DNA from: JADGHX01 sp035760965
Lineage (GTDB): Bacteria > Pseudomonadota > Gammaproteobacteria > Steroidobacterales > Steroidobacteraceae
Direction: 5' to 3'
Assembly: GCA_035760965.1 (NCBI GenBank)
Contig: DASTRY010000044.1
Coordinates: 1-64,000, forward strand
Length of the DNA stretch: 64,000 nucleotides
The position numbers were made by a program, and so were the translations under genes. The notes under the pieces are model-generated. The model did no database searches and was not told where the DNA came from. It worked only from the letters and a program-made list of their open reading frames with translations. Below are positions 42,272 through 49,141 of the stretch, in pieces (within the stretch, counting starts at the first letter, position 1; each line of letters starts with the position of its first letter).

Positions 42272-42817
42272 ATGAGCAGCGGAATCAACGCAACGCTGGG
42301 CGACACCTCCACCGCGGGCTCGGGCGCCCGCGCCCTGCGCGCAATCCTCGGCGGCGGCCTCCTGGGCGGACTCATCGACATCACGTTCGCGTGCGTCGTG
42401 TGGGCCATTCGCGCCGGCGTGACGCCGATCCGCGTGGGGCAGAGCGTCGCCGCGGGACTCCTGGGTCGCGAAGCGTCGCTCGCCGGTGGCGTCGCGACGG
42501 GCATCCTCGGGCTGGTGCTTCACTTCCTCATGGCCATCGTCATGGCGGCGGTCTACTACGGCGCGGCGACGCGCATTCCGCTGCTCGTGCGGCATGCCGT
42601 GCCGTGCGGGCTCGCCTATGGCCTCGGGCTGTTTCTCGTCATGAACTTCATCGTGATGCCGCTCTCGGCCATCGGCAGGATGGGCGGCAACGGCCCGCTG
42701 GTCATCATGATCCCCGAGATTCTGGTGCACATGTTCGGGGTGGGCTTGACGATCGCCCTGTTCACGCGCGCCGCACTGCGCGGCGCGCCTCGTACTCCCG
42801 CGCCAAGCCTCGCCTAG
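42272..42817 (+). CDS. Inner-membrane protein of unknown function (four helices)
   Basis: 181 aa with about four hydrophobic segments (LGGGLLGGLIDITFACVVW, ILGLVLHFLMAIVMAAVYYG, YGLGLFLVMNFIVMPLSAI, ILVHMFGVGLTIALF). The glycine-rich first helix and the His in the second and fourth recall the YagU/DUF1440-type membrane proteins, but this is a weak likeness. A TAGAAT hexamer at 42223-42228 could be a -10 box. The stop lies 3 bases from the stop of the convergent small basic protein. Confidence 0.72.
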   Translation: MSSGINATLGDTSTAGSGARALRAILGGGLLGGLIDITFACVVWAIRAGVTPIRVGQSVAAGLLGREASLAGGVATGILGLVLHFLMAIVMAAVYYGAATRIPLLVRHAVPCGLAYGLGLFLVMNFIVMPLSAIGRMGGNGPLVIMIPEILVHMFGVGLTIALFTRAALRGAPRTPAPSLA

Positions 42818-42820
42818 ACG

Positions 42821-43027
42821 CTATTTCTTCTTGCGTCCGCGCGTGCTGCTCTTCTTCTTGCGCGGCACCTTCGCGCCCGCGCGGCGCGCTTCGGAGAGGC
42901 CGATCGCGATCGCCTGCTTCTTGCTCTTCACCTTGCGCCCGGAGCGGCCGCTGCGCAGCGTTCCTTGCTTGCGTTCGTGCATCGCGCGCTTCACTTTCTT
43001 GCGTGCTTTCTTGCCGTACTTAGCCAT
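42821..43027 (-). CDS. Small Lys/Arg-rich protein (DUF6496-like)
   Basis: 68 aa, start ATG 43027 with GAGG upstream. Over a third of the residues are Lys or Arg; the core AKYGKKARKKVKRAMHERK and SKKQAIAIGLSEARRAGAKV match the DUF6496 group, small basic proteins with an alternating helix rich in charged residues that may bind nucleic acid (inference). It is divergent from exonuclease III, 61 bases apart. Confidence 0.8.
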   Translation of the reverse strand: MAKYGKKARKKVKRAMHERKQGTLRSGRSGRKVKSKKQAIAIGLSEARRAGAKVPRKKKSSTRGRKKK

Positions 43028-43088
43028 GGAAAACACCTCGTCGTGCCATTGGACTCGAATGTAATCGCGCGGACGCCTTGAAGTTCCT

Positions 43089-43955
43089 ATGAAAATCGGT
43101 ACCTACAACGTGAACAGCATCGGCAGTCGCCTGACGAACCTGCTCGAATGGCTCGAACGCGAGGCTCCCGAGATCGCCTGCCTGCAGGAGCTCAAGACGC
43201 CCGACAACCGCTTTCCCGCGGCGGCGATTCGCAAGGCGGGGTACGGGTGCATCTGGCACGGGCAGATGTCGTACAACGGCGTGGCCATCCTCGCGAAGGG
43301 CGTCGAGCCCGTCGAGATTCGCCACGGTCTGCCGGGCGACCCGGACGACACCCATAGCCGCTACATCGAAGCGGACGTGTTCGGGATCCGGGTGGGGTGC
43401 CTGTATCTGCCGAACGGCAATCCGCAGCCCGGCCCGAAATTCGACTACAAGCTGAAGTGGTTCGAGCGGCTGATCGAGCACGCGCAGACGCTCTATCCGC
43501 TGCAGCAGCCGGTCGTGCTGTGCGGCGACTTCAACGTGGTCCCGACGGATTTCGACATCTACAACCCGGAGCACTGGAAAAAAGACGCGCTGCTGCAGCC
43601 GGCGTCGCGTGCGGCCTATCAGCGCTTGCTCGCGCAGGGCTGGACGGACGCCATTCGCAAGCTGCATCCGGACGAGCGCATCTACACGTTCTGGGACTAC
43701 TTTCGCAATCACTGGGCGCGCAACGCGGGCCTGCGCATCGATCACCTGCTGCTGAACGAACCCGCGGCAGCACGGCTCGTGGCCGCGGACGTGGATCGCT
43801 GGGTGAGAGGTCAAGAGCACGCGAGCGATCACGCACCGGCCTGGGTCGAGCTCTCCGACAGCGGACCCGCAGTGCGCGCCGATGACGCGACGGGAATGGC
43901 GGTTGCTCCGGCTGCTCCACGCTCGCACGCACGCCAATCGGCGCCGCGCAAATGA
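43089..43955 (+). CDS. xthA: Exodeoxyribonuclease III
   Basis: 288 aa. Active-site blocks: TYNVNSIGSR, CLQELKT (metal-binding Glu), LCGDFNVVPTDFDIYN (Asp and Asn), LRIDHLL and SDHAPAWVEL (catalytic Asp-His). The enzyme repairs abasic DNA and degrades one strand of duplex DNA from the 3' end. The last 30 residues (after LSDSGP) are an Ala/Pro-rich tail not found in the standard protein. Transcribed away from the DUF6496-like gene. Confidence 0.94.
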   Translation: MKIGTYNVNSIGSRLTNLLEWLEREAPEIACLQELKTPDNRFPAAAIRKAGYGCIWHGQMSYNGVAILAKGVEPVEIRHGLPGDPDDTHSRYIEADVFGIRVGCLYLPNGNPQPGPKFDYKLKWFERLIEHAQTLYPLQQPVVLCGDFNVVPTDFDIYNPEHWKKDALLQPASRAAYQRLLAQGWTDAIRKLHPDERIYTFWDYFRNHWARNAGLRIDHLLLNEPAAARLVAADVDRWVRGQEHASDHAPAWVELSDSGPAVRADDATGMAVAPAAPRSHARQSAPRK

Positions 43956-43994
43956 GCGAGTTAGCGCGCAAACGCGCGCGGTGGAGCGTGCTGG

Positions 43995-44153
43995 ATGGGC
44001 ATCTTGAAGGTCATCGGGGTCGCGATCATCGTCCTGTGGCTGGTGTTGTGGCTCGCGGTGAAGATCACGTTCGGAGCGATCCACCTGCTGCTCGTGCTCG
44101 GAGTGGTGTTGCTCATCGTCGGCTTCGTGAAGGCGTCCTCGAAATCCATTTAG
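43995..44153 (+). CDS. Tiny two-helix membrane protein (DUF5670/lmo0937-like)
   Basis: 52 aa, found by reading the interval between exonuclease III and the next gene. It begins MGILKVIGVAII, then two hydrophobic helices: VIGVAIIVLWLVLWLAV and AIHLLLVLGVVLLIVGFV, ending in a short KASSKSI tail. The IHLLLVLxxVLLI stretch in the second helix is typical of the DUF5670 family. Function unknown. It lies 39 bases after xthA and could be cotranscribed. Confidence 0.65.
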   Translation: MGILKVIGVAIIVLWLVLWLAVKITFGAIHLLLVLGVVLLIVGFVKASSKSI

Positions 44154-44195
44154 CGCGGGCGCCAACAGGTGCGCTCCGGTGCAGGAGCTCGCTCG

Positions 44196-45821
44196 CTACG
44201 GGTCGTCCGACACCTTCCACATCCCATCCCAGCTATCCATCTCGTACCGGTCGGTGACCGGGAAGCCGGGCGGTCGCGTGTCCTCGAAGCGCGGATCGAA
44301 CGTGACTTTCGTCGCGTAGCGCGGCTCGGTCGCCGACAGCGTGCCGGCCGTGAGACTGCCGTAGATGAAGAGCGTTGCATTCCCCGGCGCGTGCTCATCG
44401 GTGACGACGAAGCGGCGTTTCGCGTAGATCGCCGCGTCGATCTCGAGATCGCCCGGGCCGGTCACCGAGTGGCGCGCCACCTCGATGTAGTTGTCCGATA
44501 CCAGCCCCAGATAGTCGTCGCCCTTGGCGTCCGCGCGGGGATCGTGCGCGTACACGAGATGGCCCTCTACGACGATGAGATCGGGCGAATAGACCAGCAC
44601 CTTGCCGTTCACGGTGCCGCGAATGTAGAAGGTCGTGTCGCGCGTGCCGACGATGTACGTCGTGGTCGGCCCGAGCCGCTGGCGCTGCTCCGGCCCCTTC
44701 GACTTCGCGGGCTTCCAGCCGTACGTGCCGTCCTCGTAGAACGTGATCCGCGTGTCGCCCTGGTACGACTGCACTTCGACCTGCTGCGGATTGGCTTGCG
44801 CCGCGAACGGCAGGAACTTCGCGGGCAGCGGGATGCGCCCGGCGCGCGTCTCGAGGCCGGCGCGAAAGATCTCCGCGCGCTCCTTGCGTCCCACCGCGTT
44901 CGCGAACGTGAAGCCGCGTGCCGCCGTCGTCACCTTGCCGAAGAATCGCGGTGTCGCCGAGTGATCGTAGCCGACCAGAATCTCGGAATTGCTGTGGAAG
45001 CGTCCGACGATCTCATCGTCGTGCAGCTGCACTTCGTCGTCCCAGCGGTCGACGAGCTGCGTGAAGTGCGAGAACGCGAGCCGCTTCATCTGCATCTTGG
45101 TGCGCAGGCGCTTGCCGCGCTCCTCGGTCACCACCTCGACGATCATGCGGTCGATGCCCGTGTTGTCGGCGGCGGGTTGGCGCGTCAGCACGGCCGTGTA
45201 TTCCTGGCCGTCCTGCGTCCAGGAGAGATGCGCTTCGTTCTGGGTCGTGTCCTGAAAGCCGCGTGCGCCTTCCATCACCTTCTTCGTGAGCAGCGCCTGC
45301 TCTTGTGCCGGAATGGCGGTCTCCACCACTTCCGGCTCCGGCGGGGCGGCGCTGACCGGAACGCTCACCTCGCTCGGTGCGGACGTGGTGAGAATCTCGG
45401 TGTTCTCCGTGGCCTCGGCTTCCTGGCTCGGAATCGAAACGGGGGAGAGGCTCTCCTCGGTCGGCGCCTCGCGCGGCTCGGGCGCCGGGCTCGCACTCGC
45501 GACGACGGGCGGCGGCTCGATCTCGGAAGGCGCATTGTCGGCGATGGCGGCCGGCTGCGTTTCGCTCACCGTGGTGGTCGGCGCGGCAGACCGCTCGACC
45601 GCGGGCGAGTTGTCGTGCTCGGTGTCGTGACCGTCGTCGAGCGAGACGTTGAACGTCAGATCGGGCAGGGAGCGCAGGTCGATGCTCGGGACGGCAATCG
45701 CGCTCAGCAGCAGCAGGAGACCGATGTGGAGGAGAACGGAGACCGCAACAGTCCATGCGATGCGCCGTTCCTCCGGCTCCCGCATCTCGATCGGCACCTC
45801 GTCGAGTGTTGCCGATGACAC
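44196..45821 (-). CDS. TonB-anchor-like membrane protein with long Pro/Glu/Ser linker
   Basis: 541 aa from GTG 45821 (GGGAG 6 bases ahead; ATG 45785 is the alternative). One N-terminal helix AWTVAVSVLLHIGLLLLLSAI resembles the TonB/energy-transducer anchor, followed by about 110 residues rich in Pro, Glu, Ser and Ala, as in a periplasm-spanning linker. The C-terminal 330 residues are beta-rich (RITFYEDGTYGWKPAK, YIVGTRDTTFYIRGTVNGKV, DYLGLVSDNYIEV) and not the TonB C-terminal domain. The last part resembles polymer-surface domains linked to pilus proteins, a weak impression. Function unknown. Confidence 0.7.
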   Translation of the reverse strand: MSSATLDEVPIEMREPEERRIAWTVAVSVLLHIGLLLLLSAIAVPSIDLRSLPDLTFNVSLDDGHDTEHDNSPAVERSAAPTTTVSETQPAAIADNAPSEIEPPPVVASASPAPEPREAPTEESLSPVSIPSQEAEATENTEILTTSAPSEVSVPVSAAPPEPEVVETAIPAQEQALLTKKVMEGARGFQDTTQNEAHLSWTQDGQEYTAVLTRQPAADNTGIDRMIVEVVTEERGKRLRTKMQMKRLAFSHFTQLVDRWDDEVQLHDDEIVGRFHSNSEILVGYDHSATPRFFGKVTTAARGFTFANAVGRKERAEIFRAGLETRAGRIPLPAKFLPFAAQANPQQVEVQSYQGDTRITFYEDGTYGWKPAKSKGPEQRQRLGPTTTYIVGTRDTTFYIRGTVNGKVLVYSPDLIVVEGHLVYAHDPRADAKGDDYLGLVSDNYIEVARHSVTGPGDLEIDAAIYAKRRFVVTDEHAPGNATLFIYGSLTAGTLSATEPRYATKVTFDPRFEDTRPPGFPVTDRYEMDSWDGMWKVSDDP

Positions 45822-46438
45822 TGCCCGCTCCCACGCGGCGCCAGGGTTATGTTTCGCCGCGTTTCCCCACAGTTCGTAACGAGAATATTCCGGCCGCAAG
45901 AAGCGGTCCAGACATGCGAGGCGCGACTCGTCGCGTGCCGCGGTCAAGTTGGAGTGCCGGTGTCAGGCGCGCCTGGAATTCGAGCGCCCGCTCGCGTACG
46001 GCGCGCAGAATGGCAGTGTCAAATCGGGGTGCGGACTGGCGCGGGCGAGCGCCGAGGATGCGGCGATCGCCGGCCCAATCCGCGTGGAGCTTGGGTTGCG
46101 GCGAGCACCGACGAGTCGGCGATCGGCGCCAGGTTTCGGGTCGGCGGCGGCTCCGTCGCGGCAGCCGCGATTACCAGGCAAATCACATGCTCATCCGCGA
46201 TAACTTGTGCGGTTTCTCGCATTTCGCGTACGGGCACGAGTAGGCGTTCGGCGGCGCCGACGGCGCAATCGCGAAGGCGGTGCCGACGATCGCGCGCCCG
46301 AGCTCGAGGTGCTGCCGGATCGGTCACGACGGCGGAGCCGCACTGTTCCGCTGGATGAAAGAAAAGCTCAACCGACATGAAAAAAAGCGCGCAGGACGCG
46401 CCGGCGGCACGCGCTAGGACCGAGCAGACCGCGTTGGC
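45822..46438. other. Gene-free stretch
   Basis: About 615 bases without a convincing gene. Open frames on both strands (for example minus 46019-46378) change character along their length and match no family. The minus-strand text near 46200-46260 reads VREMRETAQVIADEHV, which looks protein-like, so this may be remains of a decayed gene. The left end should hold the promoter of the TonB-anchor-like gene; the right end holds the terminator of the 46439-48600 operon. Confidence 0.5.
46380..46415 (-). terminator. Predicted intrinsic terminator of the VOC-ArsR-SRPBCC-APH operon
   Basis: On the minus strand AGCGCG (46415-46410) pairs with CGCGCT (46391-46386), with a GC-rich loop that can fold further, and is followed by T residues to 46380. 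It lies 24 bases after the stop of the phosphotransferase gene, just where the operon should end. Confidence 0.55.
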
Positions 46439-47332
46439 CTAAGGGCCAGCGTCGCCGAGTTGCCGGAACACGTGCTCGCCCATCGCCGCGTAATCGGCAT
46501 CTTCCGCGACGCCGACGTCGAGCAGCGTGGCCGCGAAGCTCACCGCCCACCCGCGTGCACGTGACCAAGTACCCGGAGGCACCGGGCCATATGCCTCGAT
46601 CGCCAACGCGCGTGCCCGAGCGTTCGGCAGGAGCATCCAGATCGCCGCGAGGTCCGTCGCGCGATCGCCGCGACAGATATCGCCCCAGTCGATCACGGCA
46701 GTGAGATGGCCGCCCTCGACCAGCACATTGCGCGCGTGCAGGTCGCCGTGAACCCACGTCTCCTGCGGATCGGGCGGCGCCTCGAGTGCCTCGCGCCACA
46801 TCGCGCGAATGGCCGGGGTGACGAGCTTGGTCTTGCTCGCGACCCGTTCGAGTCGCTCTTCGATCGTCGCCGCGCGCTCGCGCAGCGGTACGCCGCGCAT
46901 CGGATTGCGCGGCAAGGCGGGGTCGGCGGGAACGTGCAAGCTCGCGAGAAATCGCGCGAGCGGCACAGCTTGGTTCGCGCGGCACCGTTGGAGGCTCGCG
47001 GATATGCCGCGTAGCCACGGCACGATGCTCCAAGGCGCGGGATACCGACTCGTCGGCACGCCGCTGCGGACCGGCTCCGGAACCGGTAGCGGCAAGCGTC
47101 GGGCCAACTCCGGCAGCCAGCGCTGCTCGCGTGTCATCAGCGCAATCGCCGCGGCTCGGCGCGGCATGCGGACGATGAGGTCACTGCCGAGCCGGAACAT
47201 CTTGTTGTCCCAGCCGGACGCCAACGGCTCGATGGGCAGGTGTGCGATATCGGGGTGCTGCTCATCGAGCAAGTCGCGGACCAGTGCCGAATCGATGTGC
47301 CAGTCCGGCGGCGGTACCTCATGAGCCGTCAT
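46439..47332 (-). CDS. Aminoglycoside phosphotransferase (APH) family kinase
   Basis: 297 aa. Kinase-like blocks: LASGWDNKMFRLG, LIVRMPRRAAA (ATP-site Lys/Arg region), catalytic WVHGDLHARNVLV, and metal-binding VIDWGDICRGD. Proteins of this kind phosphorylate small molecules; the closest known kinds act on aminoglycosides or macrolides, but most relatives have no known substrate. The ATG overlaps the stop of the SRPBCC gene (ATGA). Last gene of a four-gene operon. Confidence 0.9.
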   Translation of the reverse strand: MTAHEVPPPDWHIDSALVRDLLDEQHPDIAHLPIEPLASGWDNKMFRLGSDLIVRMPRRAAAIALMTREQRWLPELARRLPLPVPEPVRSGVPTSRYPAPWSIVPWLRGISASLQRCRANQAVPLARFLASLHVPADPALPRNPMRGVPLRERAATIEERLERVASKTKLVTPAIRAMWREALEAPPDPQETWVHGDLHARNVLVEGGHLTAVIDWGDICRGDRATDLAAIWMLLPNARARALAIEAYGPVPPGTWSRARGWAVSFAATLLDVGVAEDADYAAMGEHVFRQLGDAGP

Positions 47333-47799
47333 CGGGACGTGCGCGCCTTGAATCGTGCGAGCGAGGCGCGCCACCAATCGCCGACGCGCGCGAGGGTCGC
47401 GTGCTCCGGAAAGCCGTGCCGTGCCGCATGACGCTGCGGGATGGTGTCCCATCCGCGATGCTCGATGGAGACGCGCGTCTCATCGCCGACCGCTTCGAAC
47501 GAGACGCTCACTTCGGTCGACTGCTCGTCCGTGAACGTCGATTGGCGCCACGAGAATCGCAGGCGCTTGCCCGGCTCCCACACCGAGATGCGACCGATCT
47601 CGAAGGTCGTGCCGTCGGCCAGCTGCGTGAAGAGCCGGCCGCCGACGCCCGGCTCGAAGGCGAGATGGCCGTCGCCGGCGGGCGTGATCCGAAACAGCCC
47701 GTCGGGCTGCCACCAGAGCGCGATCTCGTTCGTGAACACGTCGAACGCGCGCATCGGGTCCGCGGGCACGCGCATCGAGACGAACACCTTCGAAGTCAT
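47329..47799 (-). CDS. SRPBCC / AHSA1-domain protein
   Basis: 156 aa. START-like hydrophobic-pocket fold with the Aha1 homology blocks RVPADPMRAFDVFTNEI, GLFRITPAGDGHLAFEPGVGG broken across the sheet, and the C-terminal helix ATLARVGDWWRASLARF. Genes of this type are very often paired with an ArsR repressor, as here, where the ATG overlaps the ArsR stop (ATGA). It probably binds a small hydrophobic ligand; ligand unknown. Confidence 0.9.
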   Translation of the reverse strand: MTSKVFVSMRVPADPMRAFDVFTNEIALWWQPDGLFRITPAGDGHLAFEPGVGGRLFTQLADGTTFEIGRISVWEPGKRLRFSWRQSTFTDEQSTEVSVSFEAVGDETRVSIEHRGWDTIPQRHAARHGFPEHATLARVGDWWRASLARFKARTSR

Positions 47800-48128
47800 T
47801 TGCGGGTCTTCTGCAGATGGGCCTTGAAGGCCGCGAGCTGGCGCATCCAGAGCCGCTCGATCTGCTCGAGCCATTCTTTCAGCTCGTTCATCGGCTCTTG
47901 CCTCAGGCGATAGATGCGCACGCGCGAGTCCGACTCGTGCCGGTCTTCCTCGACGAGCCCGCACTCGCGCAGCGCGCGCAGGTGCCGGCTCATCGCGGGG
48001 AAGGGCAGCCGGACGGCCTCCGCCAGCTCGCCCGCGCGCCGCGGCCGCTCGCACAGCAGGTCCACGACCCGCCGGCGGTGCGGATCTGCGAGCGCGGTGA
48101 GCGTCCGGTCGAGACTCTGCTCGCTCAT
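47796..48128 (-). CDS. ArsR-family transcriptional regulator (SRPBCC-associated type)
   Basis: 110 aa. Winged helix: LTALADPHRRRVVDLLCE, RAGELAEAVRLPFPAMSRHL, RALRECGLVEEDR, with wing ESDSRVRIYRL. No metal-binding Cys cluster is seen, so it is not an arsenic or zinc sensor of the classic kind. The C-terminal WLEQIERLWMRQLAAFKAHL helix is typical for ArsR proteins paired with SRPBCC proteins. It likely represses its own operon; direct repeats CAGGAA occur at the promoter. Confidence 0.92.
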   Translation of the reverse strand: MSEQSLDRTLTALADPHRRRVVDLLCERPRRAGELAEAVRLPFPAMSRHLRALRECGLVEEDRHESDSRVRIYRLRQEPMNELKEWLEQIERLWMRQLAAFKAHLQKTRK

Positions 48129-48138
48129 TCGCGCCCGC

Positions 48139-48600
48139 TCACAAGGTTTCCTTGAACTTGAAGCCGCTCGCCCGTTCCATGTCCTCGGTCGTCACGGAGC
48201 GGACGGCCTGCGCGAAGGTCCAGCGATGTCCTTCGAGATCTTCCACGGCGTACGTGCGGTCTCCGTAGAACTGCTCCTGCGGCGGAGCCACGATCTTCGC
48301 GCCCGCATCGCGCGCATGCGCGTAGTGCTCGTCGATCCCGCTGTCGAGCCGCACGTGAACGCGCTGCGTGTTCACGCCACCGATCGAGGCCGGGCTCTTC
48401 GTCCACTCGAACCACTCGTTGCTGATCATGACGACGCCGTCGGCGTGGTGCATCTCGGCATGCACGATGTTGTCCTTCGAGTCGGTGAGCACGAACGCGA
48501 TCTCGAACCCGAAGACGCGCTGCAGCCATTCGAGAGCGGCGCGGTTGTCACGGTAGACGACGGAGGAGGTGAATGCCGGACGGCGGACGGTGATGGTCAT
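48139..48600 (-). CDS. VOC-family protein (glyoxalase/bleomycin-resistance type)
   Basis: 153 aa; first gene of the operon, start with AAGGAG well placed. The fold blocks VVYRDNRAALEWLQRVFGFE and YAVEDLEGHRWTFAQ are typical of two-module VOC proteins; the metal-site residues are only partly kept (HAEMHH, GHRWTFA), so a binding rather than catalytic role is possible. It is followed by the ArsR gene after 10 bases. Confidence 0.88.
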   Translation of the reverse strand: MTITVRRPAFTSSVVYRDNRAALEWLQRVFGFEIAFVLTDSKDNIVHAEMHHADGVVMISNEWFEWTKSPASIGGVNTQRVHVRLDSGIDEHYAHARDAGAKIVAPPQEQFYGDRTYAVEDLEGHRWTFAQAVRSVTTEDMERASGFKFKETL

Positions 48601-48634
48601 GGCCCTCTCCTTGATGGTTGCAGGATCAGGAAAT

Positions 48635-48664
48635 ATTTAACAGGAAGTGAAAGTATCATGTCAA
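48635..48664 (-). promoter_or_regulatory. Sigma-70 promoter and possible ArsR operator of the VOC-ArsR-SRPBCC-APH operon
   Basis: Minus strand: perfect -35 TTGACA (plus 48659-48664), 18-base spacer, -10 TTAAAT (48635-48640). Start of transcription is expected near 48627, before the ATG at 48600. Overlapping it are the palindrome AAATATTT (48631-48638) and direct repeats CAGGAA (48627-48632 and 48641-48646). The AT-rich island stands out from the surrounding sequence. Confidence 0.65.
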
Positions 48665-48763
48665 GGCGCGATTACCGTCCGCCCGGCGGCGCTGCTGTGG
48701 GACGCGCTTCACGCATTCGGCCGGCCCGCCCCGAATATGATGCGGGGCGCGTCACGGACTCCC

Positions 48764-49141
48764 ATGAACCCAAACCACAGATTTCTGGTCGTGGACGATT
48801 TCGCGCCGATGCGCGAGATCATTCGCAAGGTGCTCCAGGAGCTCGGCTACGAGCACATTCAGGAGGCGAATGACGGCGCCACCGCGCTGCCCATGCTGCA
48901 GTCGGAGCGCTTCGACATGCTGATCACGGACTGGAACATGCCGAAGCTTCCCGGCATCGAGCTGCTGCGCGCAGTGCGCGCGGACGCGAAGCTGAAGCAA
49001 CTGCCGGTGCTGATGGTCACCGCGGAAGTGAAGCGCGAGCAGATCATCGCCGCGAGCCAGGCGGGCGTGAACGGCTACATCATCAAACCCTTCACCCCGC
49101 AGGCGCTCGCCGACAAAGTGCGCAAGATCCTACCGGGCTAG
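48764..49141 (+). CDS. CheY-like single-domain response regulator
   Basis: 125 aa. Acidic pair in LVVDDFAPM, phosphorylated Asp in LITDWNMPKLPG, Thr in VLMVTAEVK and Lys in YIIKPFTPQ: all residues of an active receiver are kept. The QEANDGATALPML helix and NGYIIKPF tail match CheY. It would relay phosphate to a motor or partner protein. No kinase is adjacent. Its end overlaps the convergent M14 peptidase gene by 12 bases. Confidence 0.92.
   Translation: MNPNHRFLVVDDFAPMREIIRKVLQELGYEHIQEANDGATALPMLQSERFDMLITDWNMPKLPGIELLRAVRADAKLKQLPVLMVTAEVKREQIIAASQAGVNGYIIKPFTPQALADKVRKILPG

Noticed and set aside
46019..46378. Minus-strand frame of 119 codons in the gap before the APH operon
   Set aside because: No family, no ribosome site, late part Pro/Arg-rich as in chance frames; treated as a gene-free stretch.
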